DNA of 64,000 nucleotides from Fontibacillus panacisegetis (GCF_900102215.1 NZ_FNBG01000026.1:1-64000), one strand, 5' to 3'; counted from the stretch's first letter, positions 1 to 9,074 are shown. Numbers and translations: made by a program. The notes: generated by a model not told the origin, from the letters alone.

Positions 1-92
1 CAAGGAAGACGCCCCCTGCACCGCTTGATCCTGCCGCACTCTATGACCGTATCTCATGTGTAATAGTGTCATGATGCGGATTTTCTGAAATT

Positions 93-276
93 CCTGCAAA
101 TGTGCAGGTTTTGTTTATGTAAAGTCTCTAAATGCCCTAAATTGCTGCAGATGCGCAGGCTTTCTCTAAGGATTCTCTTCAAACTAGTCTATTCTGAACC
201 TTATTCCTGCATTTTTGCAGGCTTTTGTTCATCCTTTCATGGCTACTTTAAAAAAACTGTATTTTTGCATCCTTTT
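93..276. repeat. Array of spaced short palindromes
   Basis: Three copies of a 16-bp palindrome of the form CCTGCAnnTnnGCAGG, each followed by a T-rich stretch, lie at 93-108, 144-159 (first base changed) and 206-221. A decayed fourth copy lies near 256-272. The intervals between starts are about 51, 62 and 50 bp. Each unit could fold as a small hairpin with a 4-nt loop. The spacers are AT-rich and not similar in length or sequence. I know of no function; it could be a dispersed palindromic element or a protein-binding array. It continues to near the left window edge, so more copies may lie outside. Confidence 0.6.
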
Positions 277-436
277 CCTGATATCTTGCCTTTACACTGC
301 TAAACAAGAAATTTTATTTAAGGGACAGTCCGGTTCGTTACTCTCCTTCAGTGTAACCTAATGATTTCGAAAGCCCTTCTTTATCGAAAACAGGAGCCAC
401 AATGGCATAAACCCTCATTCCAACTCTATACTAATG

Positions 437-480
437 AAAAAGGACCGATCGGAAAAAATTCTAATGGGTCCTTTTGCATT
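437..480. terminator. Putative bidirectional terminator
   Basis: A 9-bp perfect inverted repeat (AAAAGGACC at 437-445, GGTCCTTTT at 467-475) gives a stem with A-rich and T-rich flanks, so it could stop transcription from either side. It probably ends a transcript that enters from the left edge. The rest of 1-651, apart from the palindrome array, holds no gene I can support. Confidence 0.5.
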
Positions 481-651
481 GGGGAAGAAACTTTCTTTAT
501 TTTGCTGTTTATAGGAATGGAATGAATCTTTTTTTATTTAATTCTACCTATTATAAATGTAGTCTCTTTCCGCAGAACATGAGATAATAAAGTGAGCATA
601 TATTGGTAATTGTAAATCGCAACGATATTAGGAAAAGGTGGAGAAAGACCG

Positions 652-1626
652 ATGAATATTTCAGCTAGGAACCTACAGGCATCGCCAGAGGTCGTCACAT
701 TTGGCGAAAGCATGGCTCTGCTTATTGCCGAAGGTGGGAAAGGTTTAGAGTATGCCTCCAATCTGTCACCTTCATTTGGAGGAGCGGAGTCCAATGTGGC
801 AATCGGGCTTGCCCGCTTGGGGCACGCTTCTGGATGGTGCGGGAGACTGGGGGATGATCCTTTTGGACATCGCATCTTAAAAGCAATAAGGGGGGAAGGC
901 GTAGACACATCACGCGCCCGGCTTACGGATGAAGCACCTACCGGATTAATGATTCGTGAAAATGTTGCCGGGAGAAGCTCGGTACATTACTATCGCAAGC
1001 TGTCCGCAGCCAGCTTCATGCGTCCTGAGCATCTGGACGAAGCTTATATTGCCGGAGCCAAGATATTACATATTACCGGCATTACTCCAGCGCTTAGCCC
1101 GTCCTGCATCGAAACTGCTACTGCTGCGGTGGACATCGCCAAACGAAACGGAGTGAAGGTCAGCTTTGATCCCAATTTACGTCTGAAGCTATGGAGTGTG
1201 GAAGAGGCGCGCAAGGTACTTTTACCCTTAGCAATGAAAGCGGATTACTTCCTCCCAGGGCTTGATGAATTGAATCTGTTGTATGAAACGGATTCGATGG
1301 AGACTATTAAGGACAAGCTCCAGGAGCTTGATGCCGTGAGCATCTTAAAGGGCGGGGATAACTGCACTTATATTTTAGAAAACGGCAAGTTGACATCTGT
1401 ACCCTATTTCAAAGTCGAACAAGTGATTGATACCGTAGGAGCGGGTGACGGTTTTTGTGCTGGTTTTCTGGCTGGCCTGATCCGAGGCTACAGTATGGAG
1501 GAAGCGGTTCGCCTTGGCAATCTGATCGGCTCTCAGGTCATTCAAGCGGTAGGCGATTGGGAAGGTCTTCCCAACGCGGCTGAAATCGAACGATTGCTGG
1601 CTGGGAAAGGACATGTGGAGCGGTAA
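652..1626 (+). CDS. kdgK: 2-keto-3-deoxygluconate kinase (PfkB family)
   Basis: This 324-aa cytoplasmic sugar kinase would phosphorylate 2-keto-3-deoxygluconate (KDG) to KDPG, the step before KdgA. The N-terminal VTFGESMALL strand, the Gly-rich GGAESNVAIGLARLG segment and the C-terminal DTVGAGDGFCAGF motif, with the catalytic Asp of PfkB kinases, are all visible and the length is normal. The start is preceded by AAAAGGTGGAG. It faces kduD across a short intergenic hairpin. Assignment to KDG rather than fructose or ribose rests on the kduI, kduD and kdgA neighbours plus overall resemblance to KdgK; I infer this with good confidence. Confidence 0.88.
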   Translation: MNISARNLQASPEVVTFGESMALLIAEGGKGLEYASNLSPSFGGAESNVAIGLARLGHASGWCGRLGDDPFGHRILKAIRGEGVDTSRARLTDEAPTGLMIRENVAGRSSVHYYRKLSAASFMRPEHLDEAYIAGAKILHITGITPALSPSCIETATAAVDIAKRNGVKVSFDPNLRLKLWSVEEARKVLLPLAMKADYFLPGLDELNLLYETDSMETIKDKLQELDAVSILKGGDNCTYILENGKLTSVPYFKVEQVIDTVGAGDGFCAGFLAGLIRGYSMEEAVRLGNLIGSQVIQAVGDWEGLPNAAEIERLLAGKGHVER

Positions 1627-1709
1627 TTCACAGAAGCATCAGGAGGCTAGGCCCAAACCTTTGTCGGGGAGGGCCATGCCTGATTTGAGATACCGGAAAG
1701 AATGGAAAG

Positions 1710-1742
1710 AGGCAGCCGCCGTTGAATATTCGGCAGCTGCCT
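1710..1742 (-). terminator. Terminator downstream of kduD
   Basis: A GC-rich inverted repeat (AGGCAGC at 1710-1716, GCTGCCT at 1736-1742, with a second inner GCCG/CGGC pairing) lies between the converging kdgK and kduD genes. On the minus strand it is followed by CTCTTTCC, so it most likely ends the kduI-deoR-kduD transcript. It could also stop kdgK transcripts. Confidence 0.5.
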
Positions 1743-1773
1743 GCAGGTTATTTCAAATATAAAGTTGACTGAC

Positions 1774-2526
1774 TTATCTCGCCATCCATCCTCCATCGAC
1801 ACAAAGAATATGGCCGTTCAGATAATCGGCCGCAGGGGATGCCAGAAAGGTCGCCGGACCTTTCACATCGTCAGGCGTACCCCAGCGCTCTGCAGGAATT
1901 CGATCCGTAATGGAGGCCGTCCGGTTCTCGTCAGCACGAATTGGCGCCGTATTGTCCGTTGCCATGTATCCAGGGGCAATGGCATTGATCTGGATACCGC
2001 TGCTTGCCCATTCGTTGGCGAACGCCTTGGTAAGCCCGGCTACACCATGCTTGCTGGCTGTGTAGCCCGGCACGTTGATTCCGCCTTGATAGGAAAGCAT
2101 AGAGCAGATGTTGATGATTTTGCCGCTGCCCCGTTCAAGCATATGTCGGCCGGTAATTTGCGTCAGCAAGAATACTGTGTTCAGGTTCAGGTTAATAACG
2201 TCGAACCAGTCTTTTTCACTGTGGTCCTTGGCTGGAGTTCGACGGATGATTCCTGCATTATTGACGAGGACATCTATGTGTCCCGTCAGCTTAAGCGCTT
2301 CGTCAAAGACGGATTGCAGCTTACTGTGGTCGCTCAGATCGACAACAATCTCCGCAGCCTTTTGGCCAAGTGCGGTGATTTTGCTCACTGTTTCTGCACT
2401 GCTCCCAAGCGAAGCGCTTACGACGTCCGCCCCCGCTTCAGCAAGCCCGACGGCGATGCCTTGACCAAGACCGCCAGCAGCCCCGGTGACCAAAGCCGTT
2501 TTTCCCTTCAAATCAAATAAATTCAT
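1774..2526 (-). CDS. kduD: 2-dehydro-3-deoxy-D-gluconate 5-dehydrogenase (SDR)
   Basis: A 250-aa short-chain dehydrogenase predicted to reduce 2,5-diketo-3-deoxygluconate (the KduI product) to KDG with NAD(P)H. Visible features are the Rossmann motif TGAAGGLGQGIAVGL near residue 15, the NNAG element near 90, the catalytic Ser region NICSMLSYQ and the YTASKHG Tyr/Lys pair near 155. The C-terminus CVDGGWMAR is typical of KduD. It is the last gene of a minus-strand group with kduI and a DeoR-type regulator. A long open frame on the opposite strand is only its shadow. Confidence 0.9.
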   Translation of the reverse strand: MNLFDLKGKTALVTGAAGGLGQGIAVGLAEAGADVVSASLGSSAETVSKITALGQKAAEIVVDLSDHSKLQSVFDEALKLTGHIDVLVNNAGIIRRTPAKDHSEKDWFDVINLNLNTVFLLTQITGRHMLERGSGKIINICSMLSYQGGINVPGYTASKHGVAGLTKAFANEWASSGIQINAIAPGYMATDNTAPIRADENRTASITDRIPAERWGTPDDVKGPATFLASPAADYLNGHILCVDGGWMAR

Positions 2527-2601
2527 TGGTCAAACACTCCTTAGCTATCCATTTTTCCATTTTGTGAAAAATTATGTGAATCCTGCATTTCGCAATTTGT
2601 A

Positions 2602-3354
2602 TTAAACTTCAATGGTTACTCCTGTATGCTCATATTGCTTCGCCAAATCGGCGGATAGCCCGCTGTCGGTAATAATGCGAGTCAACTCGCTTAATGCAGC
2701 AAATGTACGCAGTGCTGTTTGATCAAATTTTTGATGGTTCATTACAGCGATGACTTCGCGGGCCGTTTCAATCAAAGCCCGTTTGAACCCGATCAGATCG
2801 CCGGTATATATTGATAACCCGTGTTCAGGATGGATGCCTGTTGCCGAGATAAACGCTTTTTGGATGTTGAGCTGCCGAACATAAGCAGCCGCCTCCGGGC
2901 CGGCAAGCATATTGCGAACCCGATAGCCGCCAGGGACAACGAGGCGAATTTGATCTTTTGCGGCGAGTTCGCTGATGATGTACACATCGTTGGTAATTAC
3001 GGTCAGCGATCTGTTTTCAAGCCTTCGGGCGATTTCCAGCGTTGTGCTTCCTCCGTCCAGCGCAATGATATCGCCTTCTTCAAGGTGAAGCAAGGCTTTG
3101 CGTGCGATTTCGGCTTTCTCCTCCGCATGCTTGGCCAAAGGCTCTCTGGACGGGAGTATTCCGAACTGGTCGCCTTGGGCCAGCACTGCTCCGCCATGCA
3201 CACGAACGAGCAGCCCCTGCTCCTCCAGCCGGGCGAGATCCTCTCGGATCGTTTTTCCGGTCACCCGCAGTTTTTCACTTAATTCTGCTACCGTCACTTC
3301 CTTGTTCGTCAGCAGAACCTCCATAATCTTCTCGTACCGCCGAATCTGGCTCAT
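2602..3354 (-). CDS. DeoR-family transcriptional repressor
   Basis: A 250-aa regulator with an N-terminal DeoR winged helix (residues 1-58, with the TGKTIREDLARLEEQG recognition region) and a C-terminal DeoRC sugar-phosphate sensor fold (residues 75-235, with DGGSTTLEIARRL and VVPGGYR). DeoR proteins normally repress nearby catabolic genes until a phosphorylated intermediate binds. Sitting between kduI and kduD, it probably senses a phosphorylated pathway intermediate such as KDPG. Direct repeats of GTTCA in the kduI upstream region are a candidate operator. The effector is inference. Confidence 0.85.
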   Translation of the reverse strand: MSQIRRYEKIMEVLLTNKEVTVAELSEKLRVTGKTIREDLARLEEQGLLVRVHGGAVLAQGDQFGILPSREPLAKHAEEKAEIARKALLHLEEGDIIALDGGSTTLEIARRLENRSLTVITNDVYIISELAAKDQIRLVVPGGYRVRNMLAGPEAAAYVRQLNIQKAFISATGIHPEHGLSIYTGDLIGFKRALIETAREVIAVMNHQKFDQTALRTFAALSELTRIITDSGLSADLAKQYEHTGVTIEV

Positions 3355-3386
3355 GTTTTAACTCACTCTTCCATCAGGTTTTACTC

Positions 3387-4220
3387 TTATTTTAAATCCT
3401 TTATTGCCACGGCGTCCATGTCTGCATAGGCTTTGTTGTCCCCGGCCATGCCCCAGATAAACGTATAATTGCTTGTGCCTACCCCACTGTGGATCGACCA
3501 ACTCGGAGAGATTACCGCCTGTTCATTGCGTATGACAATATGACGGGTTTCGTCGGGTTCCCCCATCAAGTGAAAAACAACTGCGTCCTCAGCAAGATCA
3601 AAATACATGTAGGCTTCCATTCGGCGAGGATGAACATGAGCAGGCATCGTATTCCACATGTTTCCGGTTTTTAGCTGAGTCATTCCCATCACCAACTGGG
3701 AGCTTTGAATACCGTTTTCATGGATGAAGCGGTGAATCGTCCGTTCGTTGGAATTCTCAATCGAGCCCAACGCGCCGGACTCTGCGTCGGCCAGCGTCGT
3801 TTTAGCCGTTGGGAACTCTTGATGTGCTGGGGCCGAATTCAAATAGAATTTAGCCGGTTTGGCAGCATCCTTACTTTTGAAAATGACCTCTCGTGAGCCT
3901 TTTCCTACATACAGGCAGTCCTTAGTATTCAGTTCATATTCGGTGCCATCAACAACGACCGATCCAGGCCCGCCTACATTGATAGCTCCAAGCTCACGCC
4001 GTTCCAGGAAAAAAGAAACTCCGAGCTCCTTAAGCTCCGTTTCCAGCTTGATCTCATCGTTAACCGGCGCTGCGCCTCCAATAATGAGGCGATCCTCATG
4101 AGTGAGCACCAGTTCCAGTTGATCCGGCGTAAACAGTGTAGGAATATGAAATTCCTTGCGCAGCCGCTGTGTGTCGAACTGCTTGACTTCATTCGGATGA
4201 GAGGCATAACGTCGTTCCAT
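3387..4220 (-). CDS. kduI: 5-dehydro-4-deoxy-D-glucuronate isomerase
   Basis: A 277-aa KduI protein, essentially the length of the E. coli enzyme. It isomerises 4-deoxy-5-keto-uronate, the spontaneous product of unsaturated uronate, to 2,5-diketo-3-deoxygluconate. The N-terminus MERRYASHPNEVK, the middle PAHVHPRRMEAYMYFDL with the metal-binding His and Glu, and HSGVGTSNYTFIWGMAGDN are characteristic of this cupin. I chose the ATG at 4220, which has GAGGAG about 11 nt upstream. A GTG 12 bp further out has no room for a ribosome site. It is the first gene of the minus-strand kduI-deoR-kduD group. Confidence 0.92.
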   Translation of the reverse strand: MERRYASHPNEVKQFDTQRLRKEFHIPTLFTPDQLELVLTHEDRLIIGGAAPVNDEIKLETELKELGVSFFLERRELGAINVGGPGSVVVDGTEYELNTKDCLYVGKGSREVIFKSKDAAKPAKFYLNSAPAHQEFPTAKTTLADAESGALGSIENSNERTIHRFIHENGIQSSQLVMGMTQLKTGNMWNTMPAHVHPRRMEAYMYFDLAEDAVVFHLMGEPDETRHIVIRNEQAVISPSWSIHSGVGTSNYTFIWGMAGDNKAYADMDAVAIKDLK

Positions 4221-4240
4221 TTCAAAAACCACTCCTCATT

Positions 4241-4299
4241 TGTTCATTTATGTGTATAATGTTCGTATAGGTTCACATTAATCCATTTAGGTTCATTTT
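4241..4299. promoter_or_regulatory. Phased GTTCA repeats, candidate DeoR operator
   Basis: In the divergent promoter between kduI and the 550-aa gene, four GTTC-based repeats occur in the same direction: GTTCATTTA at 4242, GTTCGTATA at 4261, GTTCACATT at 4271 and GTTCATTTT at 4291. They are spaced 19, 10 and 20 bp, so all lie on one face of the helix. DeoR-family repressors often bind such direct repeats. Linking them to the adjacent DeoR gene is inference. Confidence 0.5.
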
Positions 4300-4404
4300 G
4301 CAAGAGCTTTTCATAATGATCAACAAACGATCATGACAATAAGCTCCTTAACCATAGTGGAACGTTGGGCCGAAACAAGCATTGGAACGGAAAGGAGTTT
4401 TTTT

Positions 4405-6057
4405 ATGGATACTTATCGAAGCAGAATGCAGGAGATCGTACGGATTGTAGCGCGGAAGGCATGGGAACAGTCTGTTCTGTCCAGCGGCTTATGGTTTCAC
4501 GGGGATATTCGCGATAACTTTTATTACGCTTCGTATTTGTTCGCAGCATCCGTTGATCCTGCGGAAGATCCGTCGTTTGACCAATGGGAAGGCAAGCGAT
4601 TGGCCGAAAGGATGCTGCTTCAAGTGCTTCAGCTTCAGGATGCCCGAAAAGACAGTCCGATGTTCGGTCATTGGCCGCTTGGCCTGGAGCCGAAGCCGGA
4701 GCAGGCTTCGCCACATGTTCTGCCCGTGGAATTGATGGGCAGTCTGATGGTTTTTTTCCTTCAAACCTATGAACAGCATATGAGTAAGGGGCTCGCGGAG
4801 CTTTTTAATAGAGCGCTGGCAAATATATACCAGAGCGGGTTTTATCGTCAGCCGTTAAAAGATTACGGGCATCACGAAGCAAAATACACCGCTGCAAAGC
4901 TGATTTTCGGGCAACGCTTTCGAGACGATAAATTGTTGGCCGAAGGAAGAAGCAGCCTGAGGCAAACCTTGGAGCACATCCGTAGGGAGGGTATGGCAGA
5001 TTACGGCAGCTTGCCTTGGTTTTGGCACTGGATTCAGGCATTTACCTGTGCATGGACGCTCTCGGAGGAGCCGGCCGTGAAGTCCGAGCTTTCCGAAATG
5101 CTAGACCATTTGTGGAATGTCAGGGCTCTATATTATTTGAAGGGAGCTTGGATAGGAGCGCATTCCCGGGGAAGGCCGCATGATACACCCAAGGATGGAA
5201 ATGTGCTGCATGATTATGTACAGTTCGGCGATTTTGGGCTGCCGGAAGAGCTTCCCCGCACAGAATATGCAGGCTTCCTGTTTTATGAAGCTCCGAAGAA
5301 TGCCCGCAGCACGGCGCTGGAGCATATTCATACGGCAGAAATCAGCAGGGTGGTTATGAAGGAAGTTGATGGTGTAAAGCGGAAGCTGCATTCCTATGTT
5401 TATGTGACCAATCAGTTTGCCGCAGGCGGTTTATGGGAAAGGGTCAAGGAGTTTGATAACGAGCAGCTTCGCTGGTTGTTCAGCCTCCCGGTTCGTCGCA
5501 GCGGGAAAGGGAATCAGCTTTACTTTTTCCATCCCGGGGAGGGCTACAATTCAGCTCAAAGCGATCCGCGCCATCAAAGTGAATGGACGGCCGTACTTTA
5601 TCGAAAAAATGTGATCATGGCGCTGTATCCGCTTCCGGATGATGTCCCGGATGAAGTGGTTGGCGTGCTTCCGGAGGGAGAATGGACTTTTTCAGACCAT
5701 GCTATTTTCGGCAGGGTGGAAGAGACTTATTTTGCCGTTTATTTGACGAGTCCCTACGAGGTTCGGCAGCGAATCGGTTATTCTCTGGTGGAGTGCAAGG
5801 GACACCGGACTGGCGTAGTTGTGGAAGCGATCGGCTCTTTGGATGCAACACAGTGTGGAATGTCTAAGCTAGAAGATTTTGTGCATAAGATGTCTGCTTG
5901 GAAGCCTCGATTTTTTATGGATGACGAATTTCGAGTTGAATATATCTCATTTGCAGAAAAGGAGCTTTTAACCTTAAGTGTTAAAAACCCCGGCAATCCG
6001 GGAGAAGCCAAAGCAAACGGCGAATTAATTCATTATAGAAAAGAGGATAATCTATGA
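4405..6057 (+). CDS. Uncharacterised protein of the KDG operon, possible uronate-active enzyme
   Basis: I do not recognise the family of this 550-aa protein. The ATG at 4405 follows AAAGGAG and is preferred over upstream in-frame codons. No signal peptide or membrane segment is visible, so it should act in the cytoplasm. Residues 1-250 are mostly helical, rich in Trp and His (FHGDIRDNFYYASYL, YGHHEAKYTAAKL, LPWFWHWIQAF), like an alpha/alpha toroid. A conserved-looking middle follows (GAHSRGRPHDTPKDGNVLHD, about 253-272). Residues 300-550 look like beta-sandwich. Toroid plus beta-sandwich is the build of several polysaccharide lyases (heparinase II/III, PL8-like). It overlaps kdgA by 4 bp, so the two are translated together and it likely acts on the same pathway. 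Function is open. Confidence 0.6.
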   Translation: MDTYRSRMQEIVRIVARKAWEQSVLSSGLWFHGDIRDNFYYASYLFAASVDPAEDPSFDQWEGKRLAERMLLQVLQLQDARKDSPMFGHWPLGLEPKPEQASPHVLPVELMGSLMVFFLQTYEQHMSKGLAELFNRALANIYQSGFYRQPLKDYGHHEAKYTAAKLIFGQRFRDDKLLAEGRSSLRQTLEHIRREGMADYGSLPWFWHWIQAFTCAWTLSEEPAVKSELSEMLDHLWNVRALYYLKGAWIGAHSRGRPHDTPKDGNVLHDYVQFGDFGLPEELPRTEYAGFLFYEAPKNARSTALEHIHTAEISRVVMKEVDGVKRKLHSYVYVTNQFAAGGLWERVKEFDNEQLRWLFSLPVRRSGKGNQLYFFHPGEGYNSAQSDPRHQSEWTAVLYRKNVIMALYPLPDDVPDEVVGVLPEGEWTFSDHAIFGRVEETYFAVYLTSPYEVRQRIGYSLVECKGHRTGVVVEAIGSLDATQCGMSKLEDFVHKMSAWKPRFFMDDEFRVEYISFAEKELLTLSVKNPGNPGEAKANGELIHYRKEDNL

Positions 6058-6722
6058 AAAAGCTGCAATTAGTTCAAAAAATCGTCGAGGAAGGCGTCGT
6101 TGCCGTATTGCGTGGCGAAACGCCGGAAGAGGTTGTGGAAATGGCAGAGCAGGCTATTGCCGGCGGCATTAAAGTCATTGAAATAACGATGACGATTCCG
6201 TTCGCCCTTCAGGCCATCGAGCGATTGTCACGAAAATATTCATGGAATGCCAAGGATGAATCAAGCTATGCGATTATAGGCGTTGGGACGGTGCTTGACC
6301 CTGAGACGGCGCGGCAAGCTATTTTAAGCGGCGCCCAATTTGTCGTTGGGCCATCGCTGAATCGGGAAACAGTTCTGCTGTGCAACAGATACCGGATTCC
6401 GGTCATGCCGGGCTGCATGACGATCAAGGAAATCCAGGAAGCGCTGGAATTAGGGGCGGACATCGTAAAGCTGTTCCCAGGCAATCTGTACGATCCGTCG
6501 ATGATCAAGGCAGTGAAGGGGCCGCTTCCGCAGGCCAATATTATGCCGACCGGAGGGGTTTCACTGGCGAATTTGGGCGAATGGATCAAAGTAGGGGCGG
6601 CGGCTGTCGGTATCGGCTCGGATTTGACGAATGAGGCGGTAAAGCAAAGAGACTTCTCGTTGATCGCCAAAAAAGCAGCAGCATATAAGGAAGAGTATAT
6701 GAAGGCCAAAGGACTGGCATAA
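6054..6722 (+). CDS. kdgA: KDPG / 4-hydroxy-2-oxoglutarate aldolase
   Basis: A 222-aa class I aldolase that would split KDPG to pyruvate and glyceraldehyde 3-phosphate, finishing the uronate route. The Schiff-base Lys lies in DIVKLFPGNLYD near residue 140, the catalytic Glu in IKVIEITMT near 45, and the phosphate site in MPTGGVSLANLGEW. The ATG overlaps the stop of the preceding 550-aa gene (ATGA junction), which implies coupled translation. About 100 bp separate it from the GH31 gene, probably in the same transcript. Confidence 0.9.
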   Translation: MKKLQLVQKIVEEGVVAVLRGETPEEVVEMAEQAIAGGIKVIEITMTIPFALQAIERLSRKYSWNAKDESSYAIIGVGTVLDPETARQAILSGAQFVVGPSLNRETVLLCNRYRIPVMPGCMTIKEIQEALELGADIVKLFPGNLYDPSMIKAVKGPLPQANIMPTGGVSLANLGEWIKVGAAAVGIGSDLTNEAVKQRDFSLIAKKAAAYKEEYMKAKGLA

Positions 6723-6825
6723 TTTCTGATCACAACAAGGCATTGTCAACAGCATACTTGCGTTGCTGCCGGTTTTGTAGCATAACAGCTGGCAGATGAA
6801 TTTTTCATAGAAATGAGGTTATCAC

Positions 6826-8901
6826 ATGGAGAAAATAGCAAACGGCATATGGAAATTTAGATGGGGAGAGCCAGAGAAGTATACACCGACGGCGCTCCGT
6901 GAATTCGATATTTTGCACGAGGCGTTAGAGCGCTTGACGTGTAAAGGGGAAACACCCATCCGCCCTAACGATATCAATGTAACCATTTCGCAAAGGGGTG
7001 TGCAGATTGAACTGCCGCTGCAAGAGGGTGAACAGGTTTACGGCTTTGGCCTGCAGCTGCACAGGGTAAATCACACAGGGCGAAAGAAGATGATACGCGT
7101 CAATAGCGACCCGGTTGCAGATACGGGGGATAGCCATGCACCGACTCCATTTTATGTCACCACTTCGGGTTACGGAGTACTTGTGGACACGTCCCGTTAT
7201 GCAACCTTCTACTGCGGCACAAATTTGCGGAAAGGCGATTCCGCATCCAAAAAAAATGAACGAAAGACCGTGGGCACCTCCGAGATTGAACTGTACGGAT
7301 ACCAGACAGCTGAGGGAAACCGGACTGTGCTCGTCGATGTGCCGAGTGCTGCGGGTATTGATGTGTATCTGTTTGAGGGTCCAGATCTTCTTTCGGCTGT
7401 CCAGCGCTATGTACTGTTCTCAGGCGGCGGATGTCTGCCGCCAATGTGGGGGTTAGGCATGTGGTACAGGGCTTACAGCGCCGCGCAGAAAGAGGATGTC
7501 ATGCGCCTGGCCGAGGGTTTCCGCAAGGACCAGATGCCAGTGGATGTATTCGGCTTCGAGCCGGGCTGGCAAACCCAGGCGTACAGTTGCTCCTTTCTAT
7601 GGGACGAGGAGCGTTTCCCGAATCATCAGGCAATGCTTGAGCAACTGTACGATATGAATTACCGGGTGAACTTGTGGGAGCATCTATTTGTCCACCCAAC
7701 TTCACCTATGTACGATAAGCTTTTGGATTACTCCGGCAATTACGAGGTATGGGAGGGGCTGGTTCCGGATTTGTCCATTGAGAAGGCAAGAAAGGTTTTC
7801 GCGGAGCATCATCTGGAGACGTTCGTGAACCGGGGGATATCCGGCTTTAAGCTCGACGAGTGTGACAGCTCGGACTATGTGCATTCCAATTGGTCTTTTC
7901 CCGATGCGGCTGTCTTTCCATCCGGCATGGACGGAGAGCAGATGCATAACCAGCTCGGCACGCTGTATCAGTCGACTTTGCTTGAACCTTTCGAGGTGTC
8001 GGGCAGAAGAACCTATTCACAGGTTCGTTCCTCCGGGGCACTGGCCAGTCCTTACCCTTTTGTGCTTTATAGTGATTTGTACGATCATAAAGACTTTATC
8101 CGCGGTGTTGTTAATGCCGGTTTTTCAGGATTGCTGTGGACGCCTGAGGTAAGGCAGGCCAGTTCGATCGAGGATTTGATCCGACGTATTCAGACTGTTG
8201 TGTTCTCTCCTATGGCCTTGCTCAACTGTTGGCAGATCCCGAACCCGCCGTGGCTGCAAGTCGATGGTGAGAAGAACAAGGCCGGGGAGTTCATGGAGGA
8301 TTATAAATGGGTACAAGAAACATGCCGTGAGCTGTTTGAACTGCGAATGAGTCTCGTGCCTTACTTGTATACGGCCTTTGCCCGTTACCTGAAAGAAGGA
8401 GTTCCTCCGTTTCGGGCCTTGGTGATGGATTATCCGGATGACGAGCATACTTACAACATTGATGATGCTTATATGATGGGGGATTCCATACTTGTCGCAC
8501 CGTTGGTGACGGGCGCACGGGAGCGCGAGGTTTACCTTCCGCGCGGGGATTGGCGCGATTTCTGGACGCATGAACGGTATAAGGGCGGGCGTGCATACAC
8601 GTTTTCACCTGAGCTCAAGCGCCTGCCCGTTTTTGTCAAGGACAATACACTTCTTCCGCTGGCGAAGCCATTGCAATATATTGCCGATGACTCTGAATTT
8701 GAGCTGGCAGTCAGAGTATACGGAAGTTCCCCTGCGGATTTCTTGCTCTATGAAGATGACGGGTTCAGCCTGCAGCATCGGGAAGGGCATTACAATTGGA
8801 TTCACCTCAGCTACGGAAAAGAGGGAAAAGGCAATGCCGAGCGGAGGGGGAATTTTGCTGGGAGCAAATACACGATTACGTCTTGGGAGAGGCTCGGATA
8901 A
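6826..8901 (+). CDS. GH31 family alpha-glycosidase
   Basis: A 691-aa cytoplasmic (no signal peptide) family 31 glycoside hydrolase, a retaining enzyme on alpha-glucosides, alpha-xylosides or related sugars. Visible are the N-terminal beta-sandwich (to about residue 195), the barrel start PPMWGLGMWYRAY, the nucleophile region GFKLDECDSSDY with Asp344, and the late-barrel and C-terminal segments (DSILVAPLVTGAREREVYLP, FLLYEDDG). The nucleophile motif departs from the WxDMNE of starch alpha-glucosidases, so specificity is uncertain. The start follows GAGGTTATCAC. It probably removes an alpha-linked neutral sugar from imported oligosaccharides. Confidence 0.85.
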   Translation: MEKIANGIWKFRWGEPEKYTPTALREFDILHEALERLTCKGETPIRPNDINVTISQRGVQIELPLQEGEQVYGFGLQLHRVNHTGRKKMIRVNSDPVADTGDSHAPTPFYVTTSGYGVLVDTSRYATFYCGTNLRKGDSASKKNERKTVGTSEIELYGYQTAEGNRTVLVDVPSAAGIDVYLFEGPDLLSAVQRYVLFSGGGCLPPMWGLGMWYRAYSAAQKEDVMRLAEGFRKDQMPVDVFGFEPGWQTQAYSCSFLWDEERFPNHQAMLEQLYDMNYRVNLWEHLFVHPTSPMYDKLLDYSGNYEVWEGLVPDLSIEKARKVFAEHHLETFVNRGISGFKLDECDSSDYVHSNWSFPDAAVFPSGMDGEQMHNQLGTLYQSTLLEPFEVSGRRTYSQVRSSGALASPYPFVLYSDLYDHKDFIRGVVNAGFSGLLWTPEVRQASSIEDLIRRIQTVVFSPMALLNCWQIPNPPWLQVDGEKNKAGEFMEDYKWVQETCRELFELRMSLVPYLYTAFARYLKEGVPPFRALVMDYPDDEHTYNIDDAYMMGDSILVAPLVTGAREREVYLPRGDWRDFWTHERYKGGRAYTFSPELKRLPVFVKDNTLLPLAKPLQYIADDSEFELAVRVYGSSPADFLLYEDDGFSLQHREGHYNWIHLSYGKEGKGNAERRGNFAGSKYTITSWERLG

Positions 8902-9074
8902 ATTACGCATCTGCGGGATATTGTAGTAGAGTTGAAATTCAGGCTGTCCGTTTACGTCATTAAACTACGGGCAGCCTACAACGTTATAACTGCTGTGTTC
9001 AATCGGTCGTAATCTGAAATTAAAATAGTGCACACTCATCTTAAAAAACTTGCTTTGAGTTTGGGAAGCCGATG

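Noticed and set aside
93-276. CRISPR-like spacing of repeats
   Set aside because: Repeat units are only 16 bp, variable and palindromic, the spacers are irregular, and no cas genes are nearby.
1765-2520. Long plus-strand open frame opposite kduD
   Set aside because: It is antisense to a clear SDR gene, has no ribosome site and reads as low-complexity nonsense.
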